Source of the DNA: Flavobacterium akiainvivens
GTDB taxonomy: Bacteria; Bacteroidota; Bacteroidia; Flavobacteriales; Flavobacteriaceae
Direction: 5' to 3'
Assembly: GCF_001278115.1 (NCBI RefSeq)
Contig: NZ_LIYD01000005.1
Coordinates: 2,678,781 to 2,742,780, forward strand
Length of the DNA stretch: 64,000 nt
Shown: in pieces, positions 26,563 through 34,677 of the stretch
How positions within the stretch are numbered: position 1 is the stretch's first letter
Layout: every line of letters begins with the position of its first letter
The notes under the pieces: generated by a model
What the model saw: the letters and a program-made list of their open reading frames with translations, nothing else
Databases searched by the model: none
What the model was told of the DNA's origin: nothing
Translations under genes and position numbers: made by a program

Positions 26563-27015
26563 TCAAATAGCTGTTGAAATTACAAAGAACAACAATATTA
26601 AAAGAATCCAGCTACTTACTGAGATCCATTGAATTTTAAGTGATACACTATCCTCAAGTTTATATTTCTTAACAATAGACATCACAATAATATTGAGCAA
26701 AGCAGCCAAAACAAAATAAATTGCTATAGCACCAGCCCATGAATCAAAAAAGAAATAATATATAAAATAGACTACAGACAGCACAATTAGTATATAGTGA
26801 AGTATACTACTAAGAAGTAAATTTCTATTTGCGATGTCGTATGAAAAAATTGTTAAGTAGAATGTTGGGAATAACAGTACAAAAGCAAATAAATTTATAC
26901 TACTAAAAATATCTCTAATTTTAAACTGAGTAGATACATCATAAATTATACTGGTAACTATGAACAAAAATAAAACAGTTATAAAACTTAGTAAACAAAC
27001 TTTCTTGTAATTCAT
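26563..27015 (-). CDS. AT-rich four- to five-helix membrane protein, possible partner of the upstream lipoprotein
   Basis: 150 residues, nearly all hydrophobic: helices at about 7-25, 38-58, 67-87, 93-113 and 130-148, with a single basic loop KKYKLEDSVSLKIQ. No family is recognised. It starts two bases after the stop of the 636-residue lipoprotein gene, so the two are cotranscribed and probably translationally coupled. Codons are AT-rich, like its partner's and unlike neighbouring housekeeping genes. It could be an immunity-type or accessory membrane protein, but this rests on arrangement only. Confidence 0.7.
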   Translation of the reverse strand: MNYKKVCLLSFITVLFLFIVTSIIYDVSTQFKIRDIFSSINLFAFVLLFPTFYLTIFSYDIANRNLLLSSILHYILIVLSVVYFIYYFFFDSWAGAIAIYFVLAALLNIIVMSIVKKYKLEDSVSLKIQWISVSSWILLILLFFVISTAI

Positions 27016-27017
27016 AA

Positions 27018-28928
27018 TTAATCGTTTAAAAGACTTGATGCCGGTATCTCTCCAATCAAAACTCGCTTTACTTCATTCCATGCAGGTCTGTGAATTATAC
27101 TAGGAGTAGTAGAAATAGGATCTGCGGATCCATTGTTATTCTCAACATAATAATATATATTACTTCTTAAACTATTCCAAAGCAAGTCAGGTTTTTCAAA
27201 TACATCTTGTACAATATTATTTTCTGCCATAAGAGATTCAAGAGAGTCTGTCATCCTATCGGCGCCACGTGTATAAAAAGTATAGGTTCCATCACTATTT
27301 GCCATTAATCCAAATTCCCTGTTACCACTTACCGGATGTATCCCGTCAAATTCATCAGTAGATTTCCATGGTACTTCTATTGTTGTAAACATCCATGTTG
27401 TACCTGTTGATTTGGAACAAATAACTGAGCCATCACCTGCAGCACCCGAAATATTAATATGGATAATAGCATTGACGGGGTTAGACGAATTCCATATTTG
27501 AGCCTCATTATAACCTGTTATAGTTGAGGGAAAAAAACTTGATATAGTGGTATCTACAAAATTATTAAGATTAGTCCTTACATAATTTAAAAATTGAAAA
27601 GGCGTAAAAGGTTGACCAGTTTGTGGATTGGTCGGAAAAACACTTATTTTGACCGGAAAATAGTCCATATTACAAATCGCTCCACGTGCACCTTGAATGT
27701 ATTGAATATTATAATCTCCAAAATTTTGTTGATCTAGACTGTTAATTTTATTCACAACGCTTTGCGGAGGCGCAAATTGAATCAGATTAAGCCATTCTTG
27801 AATATCATCATTTGATAATCTGAGTAAAGTACCTGGATTATCTTTAAGTAAAATAGCTAAATCAATCCAATTTTTTGCTATTAATCTGCTATAACGTGAA
27901 TATAAATTATCTTGCAGATAATCTGTAATTTGCTTAATTGTTGTTTGGTTAGTACTATCTCCCCAAAATGCAGCCTGTTCAGCATTCAAATTGTCTTTAA
28001 AAGAAGTTAACGCGTTATAAGTTGGCGCCACCACACCTATTATTGGGTTACCATTATAAAAACCTAGCGTACTGGGGTGTGTTACAATATTTCCATTTGG
28101 GTCAACACTTGCGGGCGGATTAAAAGGGTTATACCCTCCGTTACCGCCGCCGCCGCCGCCGCCCCAGCTCCCGCCGGTATTAACACCACCGCCACCGCCA
28201 CCGCCAATGTCCCAAATGGCAAGATATTGTGACATTGAAAAGCCTGGTGTAGAAGTAGAGTTATTACTACCATTTTCACAGGGGCATCCAGGACATAATA
28301 AAACTCCATACATAATTTCTCCAGTTTCAGGATCATTGTAAACACCGTTTGTCCAACATTCCCCGTCTTCATACCAATAAGATGGTGTATACCCTCCCCC
28401 ATCAACAGTAATATCAATACCTATATCGCTATCAAAGCCAGGATCATCAAGCGGCATAACATCAAATTTCGAAAACATTTGTGCTGTAGAAGTACCATTT
28501 TCAAGCGCCGTCAGTTTACCCGGTGTTAACTCATGCCTGATGATGAAAGCTAAAAAACGGCCGTTGTGCGGGTGCAAAAACAGGTTCTCAAGATAGCCAT
28601 TGGCACTATCTCTTACTATAGGAAATGTAAAAGATTGATAATCGTCTTTTTCAATCATTAATACCCGTTCTGTATCAATAGTAAATTTATAAGTACTACT
28701 CGCAATAATACGCATGTTAGCATTAGCGGGAGCTAAAGTATTTAGCTTCTCAACAACTCCGGGAATTTGTTTAATTTCATCAAGATTTACAAACCTTGAT
28801 TTTAACAGTTTAGAATTTTCTGTAGCGTCGAGCGTAGATGATTCTTCAGTGGCACAATTAGTAAAAATTAAAGAAACTGCAAAAAGCAGTACAAACGGAA
28901 CAATCCGTTTAATAAAGGAGAATTTCAT
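27018..28928 (-). CDS. Large multidomain lipoprotein with Cys-rich knot and Gly-rich linker
   Basis: 636 residues. Signal peptide with lipobox IFTNC (Cys near 25). An N-terminal domain to about 190 starts LDEIKQIPGVVEKLNTLAP. A Cys-rich patch (EDGECWTNG... CPGCPCENG) at about 190-220 is followed by a glycine-rich linker with two runs of seven glycines (about 242-265). The C-terminal about 350 residues include FYNGNPIIGVVAPTYNALTS, NAEQAAFWGDSTNQ and, near the end, NREFGLMANSDGTYTFYTRG. The layout (lipidated anchor, flexible linker, large distal domain, downstream small membrane protein) resembles surface-displayed effector proteins, but I cannot name a toxin motif. AT-rich coding suggests transfer. 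Confidence 0.8.
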   Translation of the reverse strand: MKFSFIKRIVPFVLLFAVSLIFTNCATEESSTLDATENSKLLKSRFVNLDEIKQIPGVVEKLNTLAPANANMRIIASSTYKFTIDTERVLMIEKDDYQSFTFPIVRDSANGYLENLFLHPHNGRFLAFIIRHELTPGKLTALENGTSTAQMFSKFDVMPLDDPGFDSDIGIDITVDGGGYTPSYWYEDGECWTNGVYNDPETGEIMYGVLLCPGCPCENGSNNSTSTPGFSMSQYLAIWDIGGGGGGGVNTGGSWGGGGGGGNGGYNPFNPPASVDPNGNIVTHPSTLGFYNGNPIIGVVAPTYNALTSFKDNLNAEQAAFWGDSTNQTTIKQITDYLQDNLYSRYSRLIAKNWIDLAILLKDNPGTLLRLSNDDIQEWLNLIQFAPPQSVVNKINSLDQQNFGDYNIQYIQGARGAICNMDYFPVKISVFPTNPQTGQPFTPFQFLNYVRTNLNNFVDTTISSFFPSTITGYNEAQIWNSSNPVNAIIHINISGAAGDGSVICSKSTGTTWMFTTIEVPWKSTDEFDGIHPVSGNREFGLMANSDGTYTFYTRGADRMTDSLESLMAENNIVQDVFEKPDLLWNSLRSNIYYYVENNNGSADPISTTPSIIHRPAWNEVKRVLIGEIPASSLLND

Positions 28929-29129
28929 AAAAAGGAGATTAATTAGTTATTAACGCTAAGCTACTTAATACAACTAACTGATGTATATAGGGTTTCCCCT
29001 AATTAACAAACTTTTAGCAATTTAATTAAGAAATGAGTAGGATAACCAAATCATCAATCTTAAATCTTAAATCACCCCAAAAAAACTTGGCACAGATTGT
29101 GCTATGCCTACAGCACCAATCAATATTAC

Positions 29130-30317
29130 ATGAAATTACTTTATTTTCTCTCAACACTACTGTGCTTTAACGTGGCCGTTGCCCAAAAAATTAAAACCCT
29201 TAACAAGGGAAAAGTGGTACAAAAAAACTACAACACCACCGTACCCTATACCGATATTAACGGGCTCATAATAACCCAGGCCACCATTGGGGGCAAAGCC
29301 TACAACTTTATTGTAGATACCGGGGCCATGAGTGTTATAAGCCGGGAACTGTATGAGGCATTAGGCCTGCAAACCCCGGACTCGATTAGAATTAGCGACT
29401 CCAGCAACCTTAAGCAACACATGAAGCTTGTAACACTACCCCCTGTACAGGTAGGCGATATTACGTTTACCGGCGTGCCGGCCGCAGTGGCCCAACCCGG
29501 TTTTTTCTTTGAGTGCCTGGGCATAGACGGTTTTATTGGCAGTAACATGCTGCGCAACACCATTGTAAAGTTTTCTTATCAGGATAAAACCGTAACCTTT
29601 ACCGATAAGCTTAAAAATTTGAGCGTAGACAAAAAAAATAGCGTCGCCCTGGCAAAAGACAAGTTTCAGAGCAACCCCGGAATCAAAATTATACTTCAGA
29701 GCGACAGCTATACAATAAACGAACTCGTTTTGTTTGATACCGGCATGGTAGGGCTGTATGACCTCTCATTAAGCGCCCATCAATCCACATTAAAAGAAGC
29801 AGGCCTTTTAACCGTACTCCACCGGTCTGAGGGTGCTTTTTCGGTAGGCATTAACGGTGTTGAGGCACCCACAGAGCATTTAATGCTGTCAATACCTGAA
29901 ATTGTTTTTGCAGGCACAACCCTTAAAAGTGTTACCACCAAAACCACCAGCGACAACAGGTCGAGGATAGGCAATGAAATACTTAAGTATGGCGATGTGA
30001 TAGTCGACTATCCGCACAGGCAGCTGTACTTTAACGCTTATGCCAATGGCCCTGTTGATGTTTCCGAAAAACACTTCCCCGTACAGCCCGTTGTAAATGG
30101 AGATAAAATTGTAGTAGGCATTGTATGGGATGATGCCTATAGCGACAGGGTTAACCTGGGTGACGAAATCCTGAAATTTGGCGAATTCGACTATACATCC
30201 GTAAGCTATTGCGACACCTTTAAGCACAATATGAAACCCACTACCGATACCGCCATTATGGTACTAAAAGACATCAATACTGGCGAAATCAAGGAAGTAG
30301 AACTCACCCAGCAGTAA
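29130..30317 (+). CDS. Exported retropepsin-like aspartic protease
   Basis: 395 residues from ATG 29130 (MKLLYFLSTLLCFNVAVAQ is a signal peptide; an in-frame ATG at 29097 adds an unlikely prefix). Two aspartyl-protease half-domains are visible: FIVDTGAMSVIS in the first and LVLFDTGMVGLYDLS in the second, the DTG triads being the catalytic signature. The last 80 residues (VVGIVWDDAYSDRVNLGDEI) look like a PDZ-type domain with the usual GD-x-I turn. Related proteins are widespread Bacteroidota retropepsin-like proteases of unknown target. Confidence 0.86.
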   Translation: MKLLYFLSTLLCFNVAVAQKIKTLNKGKVVQKNYNTTVPYTDINGLIITQATIGGKAYNFIVDTGAMSVISRELYEALGLQTPDSIRISDSSNLKQHMKLVTLPPVQVGDITFTGVPAAVAQPGFFFECLGIDGFIGSNMLRNTIVKFSYQDKTVTFTDKLKNLSVDKKNSVALAKDKFQSNPGIKIILQSDSYTINELVLFDTGMVGLYDLSLSAHQSTLKEAGLLTVLHRSEGAFSVGINGVEAPTEHLMLSIPEIVFAGTTLKSVTTKTTSDNRSRIGNEILKYGDVIVDYPHRQLYFNAYANGPVDVSEKHFPVQPVVNGDKIVVGIVWDDAYSDRVNLGDEILKFGEFDYTSVSYCDTFKHNMKPTTDTAIMVLKDINTGEIKEVELTQQ

Positions 30318-30365
30318 GCAGGTACACCCAATCATTCAATTTTTAAATCTTTAAATTTTTCAATC

Positions 30366-31454
30366 TTACATCCCCTCAAACGCCTCAGTTATCTCCGGCT
30401 GCATAATTTTACCCTGCACAATACTCAGGCCACGGCCCAGGTCTGGGTACTCCTTACAGGCCGTTTGCCAGCCCAGGTTAGCCAGTTTCAGGATGTAAAA
30501 CAGCGTAACGTTAGTCAGCGCCAGGGTGCTGGTATAGGGCACCGCACCGGGCATGTTCGCCACGCAGTAGTGCACAATATCGTTAATAATGTAGGTAGGG
30601 TTTTCGTGGGTTGTGGGGCGTGTGGTTTCAAAGCAGCCGCCCTGGTCTACCGCCACGTCTACCAGTACGGTACCGGGGCGCATATCCTTTAGCATGGCAC
30701 GGGTAATAAGCCGCGGCGCCTTAGCCCCCGGTATCAGCACTGCGCCTATAATCAGGTCGTGGTTTTTAATGTGGCGTTTAATGTTATACACACTGCTAAA
30801 CTCCGTTACCACATGGGGCGGCATAACGTCGTTTACATAACGCAGGCGTTTCATGTTAATATCCAGCATAGTAACGTGTGCGCCCAGTCCCGCCGCCATC
30901 TTTGCCGCCTGAACGCCCACCACGCCGGCGCCTAAAATAAGCACCTTTCCGGGGGGAACGCCGGGCACACCGCCAAGCAGCACACCACGGCCCTTAATAG
31001 GTTTTTCCAGGTATTTGGCACCCTGTTGTATGGCCATACGCCCCGCAACTTCACTCATGGGGGTAAGGAGCGGCAACGTACCGTCGTCATCGCGCACGGT
31101 TTCATAAGCAATACACACCGCCTTGCTGGCCACCATGGCACGGGTAAGGTCAAGGCTCGATGCAAAATGGAAATACGTAAAAACCACCTGGTTTTTCTTT
31201 ATAAGCGGATATTCATACGGCGTGGGTTCTTTGACTTTTACAATCATTTCGCTCATGGCATATACCGCCTCAATGGTAGGCAGCATAATGGCGCCGGCCT
31301 CGCGGTAATCGGCATCGGCAAACCCGCTGCCCTCGCCTGCGGTTTCCTGCACAAAAACCTCATGGCCGTAGTTTGTAAGCTCAAACACCCCTCCGGGAGT
31401 AAGGGCCACCCGGTTTTCATTGTTCTTGATTTCCTTTGGCACCCCTATTTTCAT
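30366..31454 (-). CDS. ald: Alanine dehydrogenase
   Basis: 362 residues from ATG at 31454 (MKIGVPKEIKNNENRVALTP). The frame is open further upstream to 32036, but that extension is antisense to the lipoprotein gene and is rejected. Key residues: Arg15, Lys75 in VKVKEP and His96 in TYFHFAS (pyruvate binding and catalysis), the NAD-binding GAGVVGVQAAKMAAGLGA fold with Asp in MLDINMKRL, and DVAVDQGGCFETTRPT late. It reversibly converts L-alanine to pyruvate and ammonia. In place of the usual GGVPGV loop it has LLGGVPGVPPGKV, normal for the family. Divergent from the lipoprotein gene. Confidence 0.95.
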   Translation of the reverse strand: MKIGVPKEIKNNENRVALTPGGVFELTNYGHEVFVQETAGEGSGFADADYREAGAIMLPTIEAVYAMSEMIVKVKEPTPYEYPLIKKNQVVFTYFHFASSLDLTRAMVASKAVCIAYETVRDDDGTLPLLTPMSEVAGRMAIQQGAKYLEKPIKGRGVLLGGVPGVPPGKVLILGAGVVGVQAAKMAAGLGAHVTMLDINMKRLRYVNDVMPPHVVTEFSSVYNIKRHIKNHDLIIGAVLIPGAKAPRLITRAMLKDMRPGTVLVDVAVDQGGCFETTRPTTHENPTYIINDIVHYCVANMPGAVPYTSTLALTNVTLFYILKLANLGWQTACKEYPDLGRGLSIVQGKIMQPEITEAFEGM

Positions 31455-31567
31455 AATGGTAGTAGTTATGTTGTAGTGCAAATATAAAGCACCTGCCCCT
31501 ATCTTAAAAACCACCACGCCCGATTTAAATATTTGCACGATTTTATGCACCAAAATTGAAAATACGG

Positions 31568-31575
31568 TATCTTTG
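31568..31575 (+). promoter_or_regulatory. Candidate -7 element
   Basis: TATCTTTG matches TAnnTTTG and lies 25 bases before the lipoprotein ATG. No clear -33 TTG is seen at standard spacing, so the call is weak. Confidence 0.35.
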
Positions 31576-31599
31576 GGTTTATGCCAATTGTAAATTTTA

Positions 31600-32172
31600 A
31601 TGAAAGCCCTGTACCTACTCCCCCTGCTATTGCTTTCCTGCAAAAAAGAGCCTGCACAAAAATCTGAAACTGTAAAAGACACCATACAACAGGAAGCCCC
31701 ACAACCTAAACCGGCAACCGTAAGCCTGTGGGATTTTAACGGCGACGGCGTAGCAGATGACGCGATTATTGTGCACAACAACCTGGATGATGCACATTCT
31801 GACGATGGAATAACCCCCGGAAGCTGGACCATAAAATTTGAGAACAAAACCTTACCAGACCTGCCCTTAGCCGGCGGAATGCCCACACCCGTAGGCGAAG
31901 GCGACCTTAACAGAGACGGCGCTGCCGAACTAACCATAATACAGGAGCCCAACCATGGCTGCGTGTATGACCTGACCACCTGGAGCTTCCAAAAAGGCAA
32001 ATGGAAACAGGTTTTCGGGCCGGAACTTATACCCACCGCCTGCGAACCTGTAAACTATGATGCTTTAAAGCAACTGATTGTTGAAGAAAACGGCAAAGTA
32101 TATTCTTATAAAGCTGATTTAAATGATGAGGGCTTTAAGCGTATAAAAACGGAGGTTAAACTCAGAAATTAG
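31600..32172 (+). CDS. Lipoprotein with EF-hand-like D-x-N-x-D-G repeats
   Basis: 190 residues: short signal peptide with lipobox LLLSC (Cys14). A Pro/Thr/Gln linker leads to a domain with two calcium-binding-like loops, DFNGDGVADD and DLNRDGAAEL, as in FG-GAP/VCBS or dockerin-like repeats. The rest is beta-rich (GSWTIKFENKTLPDL) and includes a CVYDLTTWSF strand. Function unknown; lipidated envelope protein. It is divergently transcribed from ald with a 145-bp shared spacer. Confidence 0.78.
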   Translation: MKALYLLPLLLLSCKKEPAQKSETVKDTIQQEAPQPKPATVSLWDFNGDGVADDAIIVHNNLDDAHSDDGITPGSWTIKFENKTLPDLPLAGGMPTPVGEGDLNRDGAAELTIIQEPNHGCVYDLTTWSFQKGKWKQVFGPELIPTACEPVNYDALKQLIVEENGKVYSYKADLNDEGFKRIKTEVKLRN

Positions 32173-32215
32173 ATTTCAGAATTTAGAATGAGCTTCACTC
32201 TGAATTTTCACGTTG

Positions 32216-32245
32216 TGTCATTCCGACGAAGGAGGAATCTCAAAA
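32216..32245. repeat. Short GTCATTC-type repeat fragment
   Basis: GTGTCATTCCGACGAAGGAG leading to GAATCTC resembles one arm of the GTCATTGCGAG family. Directly upstream are CAGAATTTAGAAT words. Confidence 0.4.
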
Positions 32246-32300
32246 ACCAAACTTGCCCTGAAATTTCTTTCATTGTATCTTTACCCTTCCCCATTGTTTA

Positions 32301-32357
32301 CTGAACACTGAACACTGAACACTGAACACTGAACACTGAACACTGAACACTGAACAC
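32301..32357. repeat. 8-bp tandem repeat (CTGAACAC, about 7 copies) before a start codon
   Basis: Seven perfect or near-perfect copies of CTGAACAC end 7 bases before the ATG of the transporter gene at 32365. The array therefore occupies the place of the 5' leader and ribosome-landing region. Perfect short units suggest slippage. Confidence 0.85.
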
Positions 32358-32364
32358 AAAATAA

Positions 32365-33012
32365 ATGTTTGAAACCCGCAAAAGCACCCTTTATGTAATC
32401 CTGGCCGGGATATTTATAACCAATGCCGTAGTGGCCGAGCTTATTGGCGGCAAGCTCATCTCCGTTTTCGGGGTGCCTATGAGTGTGGGCATATTGCCGT
32501 GGCCGGTGGTATTTATTACAACCGACCTCATTAACGAATACTTTGGGCAAAAGGGCGTGCGCAGGCTCTCGCTTATTACCGCCGGGCTTATTGCCTACTG
32601 CTTCGGGCTGCTGTACCTGGCCATGAGCATACCCGCCATACAAGGCGAAGGCCTGGTTACCGATACCCAGTTCAGCGGCGTTTTCGGGCAAAGCATGTGG
32701 ATTATTGTGGGCAGTATTACAGCATTCCTCGTGTCTCAGGTTATAGACGTTACCATCTTCCATTTCGTAAAAAACAAAACCGGTAACCGCATGATATGGC
32801 TGCGCAGTACGGGCTCTACCGTAATCTCGCAGTTTTTTGACAGCTTTATTGTTTTGGGCATTGCCTTTTACCTTACCGGCAAGATGGATACCCAAACCTA
32901 CCTGCTAAGCGGCATTACGGGTTATAGCGTTAAGCTGGCCATTGCCATACTGCTTACCCCCGTTATTTACCTTGCCCACGCCCTGATAGAAAAATACATC
33001 CACAATAAATAA
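32365..33012 (+). CDS. yhhQ: Queuosine precursor transporter (YhhQ/VUT family)
   Basis: 215 residues with six predicted helices. Family features: AELIGGKLISVFGVPMSVGI near the N-terminus, FITTDLINEYFGQKGVRR (the conserved TDxxxEYxG signature), and SQFFDSFIVLGIAFYL toward the end. Members import pre-queuosine bases (preQ0/preQ1) for tRNA modification. No que genes lie nearby. The tandem repeat directly before its start may affect translation or transcription. Confidence 0.88.
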   Translation: MFETRKSTLYVILAGIFITNAVVAELIGGKLISVFGVPMSVGILPWPVVFITTDLINEYFGQKGVRRLSLITAGLIAYCFGLLYLAMSIPAIQGEGLVTDTQFSGVFGQSMWIIVGSITAFLVSQVIDVTIFHFVKNKTGNRMIWLRSTGSTVISQFFDSFIVLGIAFYLTGKMDTQTYLLSGITGYSVKLAIAILLTPVIYLAHALIEKYIHNK

Positions 33013-33091
33013 TTCCCGCAGGGCGTAAGCTTAAAATAAACCTTTGTTTTTTTTCTTTGTGCCCTTTGTGTCTTTGTGTTTTAAAACACTG

Positions 33092-33113
33092 AATCCACTT
33101 TGCAAACTAAAGG
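33092..33113. repeat. Direct repeat flanking IS110, left copy
   Basis: Identical 22 bp to 34366-34387. It is followed by ACACAAAGA here and by GGCACAAAGA at the right copy. IS110 elements normally make no or very short target duplications, so this length is unusual. Confidence 0.85.
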
Positions 33114-33125
33114 ACACAAAGATTT

Positions 33126-34160
33126 CTATGTTATCAAACAAGTAAAGTCCAATGTTTTTTGAGAGCGGTATTCATTTTTTGACAGGTAGGCTTGTTTTCT
33201 GTTTACTACCGACATTATTCTGTGAACAAGTTTATTTCGAACGGCGTTTAATACACTCATTTTATTTTTTCCTTCTGATACTTTACGTTGATAGTATTCT
33301 TTGATTTCTTCATCGAACCTTATTGATGCCATTGCAGCCAAGTGCAGTAGTTTTTTAATATTCTTATTGGCCATTTTTGATACTCGTTCCTTTTTTACTA
33401 TAGTACCGGATTGATTTTTAAAAGGCACCACTCCCGCGTAACAGGCAAGATGCCTGGCGCTCTGGAAGGATGTGAAGTTATTTGTTGCAATTATTAAATT
33501 CACAGCGCATTGTGGGTCTATACCCGGTATGGTGGTTATGAGTGCCTTGGTCTGGCTTATTTCAGGATCATTTGCAATTAACTGTTCTATCTTTTCCTCT
33601 GTTTGTTTTATAGATTTAACCAAAGCATTTAATACCTGTTTAAAGAATTTGGAGAGTATTTGATATTCAAAAGCATCATGCGTCTTAGCTTCTTTCAGGC
33701 GGTTCTCTAAAGCTGTTTTTTGTCCCAGCATAGCTTCACGTACTTTGTTTAAGACACCAAGTTGTTTAATAACTTCTGTGGCCTCACGGTAAGGAATAAG
33801 CTTATCATTATATCGGATGGCATATTGGGCAATCCGCAACGCATCTTTACGATCGTCTTTCCCTCTCATATCCGTTGTGGCCCATTTGATTTTAAGGGCA
33901 TGTTCAACCCATAAGGGCACATCCAATTCGGAACAAACAACTTCTAAAGGCCTGTTGTAAATCCCTGTGTTTTCACAACATACTAACACTTCTCCCCTGG
34001 TTATCCTGTAAGTATTTAATACTGCTTTTATAAAAGCTCTAATACTTTTCCTGTTGTTTAGAATTACCCTCTCCTGGAGTAATTCCAGCTGATTGTTTAA
34101 AATGGCAATGTCCAGTTTAGATTTGGAAACATCAATTCCAATTACGTACTTTTGTTTCAT
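33126..34160 (-). CDS. IS110-family transposase (DEDD RuvC-like recombinase)
   Basis: 344 residues from ATG 34160 (MKQKYVIGIDVSKSKLDIAI); an ATG at 34181 would add seven residues and intrude into the structured leader. The N-terminal DEDD domain shows Asp in GIDVSKSKLD, Glu in VCCENTGIY and the paired acidic DDRKDALRIA. A coiled-coil middle (LENRLKEAKTHD... IEQLIANDPE) leads to the C-terminal Tnp_20 domain TIPGIDPQCAVNLI, FQSARHLACYAGVVPFKNQS and KKERVSKMANKNIKKLLHLA, which carries the catalytic Ser region. The protein seems complete, so the copy may be active. Confidence 0.95.
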   Translation of the reverse strand: MKQKYVIGIDVSKSKLDIAILNNQLELLQERVILNNRKSIRAFIKAVLNTYRITRGEVLVCCENTGIYNRPLEVVCSELDVPLWVEHALKIKWATTDMRGKDDRKDALRIAQYAIRYNDKLIPYREATEVIKQLGVLNKVREAMLGQKTALENRLKEAKTHDAFEYQILSKFFKQVLNALVKSIKQTEEKIEQLIANDPEISQTKALITTIPGIDPQCAVNLIIATNNFTSFQSARHLACYAGVVPFKNQSGTIVKKERVSKMANKNIKKLLHLAAMASIRFDEEIKEYYQRKVSEGKNKMSVLNAVRNKLVHRIMSVVNRKQAYLSKNEYRSQKTLDFTCLIT

Positions 34161-34174
34161 ATTGAATATTTTAT

Positions 34175-34330
34175 TCCACAAAGAGAGTGTTATCTAAGTC
34201 CTTGATAATAGGTCGTTAACCTAAATTTCTATTATGATCTTGCTCTCTAAGAAACAGGGTACGTAATCTTCGTATAGGCCTCGGAATCCTTTGACACAAA
34301 TTGATTCACCCTGTTTCTTGTGGAATGATT
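34175..34330 (-). ncRNA. Candidate bridge RNA in the IS110 non-coding end
   Basis: On the transposase strand, a 12-bp perfect inverted repeat (AAGAAACAGGGT / ACCCTGTTTCTT; 34308-34319 with 34249-34260) encloses 47 bases. Inside is a smaller hairpin with GAATC/GATTC arms and loop text containing TTTGTGTC. Closer to the transposase a second hairpin forms from GAGAG (34246-34242) with CTCTC and inner ATAAT/ATTAT and AGGT/ACCT pairs. Two structured internal loops upstream of the recombinase is the known layout of IS110 bridge RNAs. The boundaries are estimates. Confidence 0.5.
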
Positions 34331-34365
34331 AATAACAATAAATATACTTCGGAATACTATTAATC

Positions 34366-34387
34366 AATCCACTTTGCAAACTAAAGG
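34366..34387. repeat. Direct repeat flanking IS110, right copy
   Basis: Identical 22 bp to 33092-33113. The spacer 34388-34677 beyond it has no gene; it holds a GCCT(N10)AGGC-type hairpin at 34582-34604 and the promoter of the next gene. Confidence 0.85.
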
Positions 34388-34606
34388 GGCACAAAGAAGA
34401 GGTACATCATATGAATATACAAGACATTTAATTTGTTTTAAAATCTTGGTATTCCTTGTATCATTGCGTTTAAAAATCTCTCCACACCAAACATACCAAC
34501 TTACCTCCTCTAAACGTTATACTGTAAGTATACGCCTGCAAACATTATGCACCCTTAAACCACCTCCTCAAATTGTTGTAAAAGCCTCAATATTTTCAGG
34601 CTTTAA

Positions 34607-34639
34607 TTGAATATTTTCTAAAAGAAACACCTATATTTG
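34607..34639 (+). promoter_or_regulatory. Promoter of the TraB/GumN-like gene
   Basis: TTG at 34607-34609 and TATATTTG at 34632-34639 match the Bacteroidota pattern with 22-base spacing. The TTG start codon is 39 bases downstream. Confidence 0.5.
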
Positions 34640-34677
34640 GGTTACTTAGTTTACCAACTCCTAAATCTTATTTTCAA

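Larger units (their letters stand above)
33092..34387 (-). mobile_element. IS110-family insertion sequence
   Basis: About 1.27-1.30 kb, bounded by a 22-bp perfect direct repeat (33092-33113 and 34366-34387) that begins AATCCACTTTGCAAAC. Similarity continues outward on the right side of each copy as CACAAAGA. No terminal inverted repeats are visible, normal for IS110. The transposase is on the minus strand, with about 200 non-coding bases before it and about 10-35 after. Because the direct repeat may be one donor end plus one target, exact ends are uncertain. It sits in a spacer next to CACAAAG-type host repeats and breaks no gene. Confidence 0.85.

Noticed and set aside
31455-32036. N-terminal extension of alanine dehydrogenase
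   Set aside because: The extra 193 codons are antisense to a lipoprotein gene and lack ald similarity; MKIGVPKEIK is the standard start.
32301-32357. CRISPR or CRISPR-like leader
   Set aside because: 8-bp contiguous repeat with no spacers.
32281-32895. 204-codon minus-strand open frame across the transporter gene
   Set aside because: Its end is made of the 8-bp repeat (FSVQCSV units) and the rest is antisense to yhhQ.
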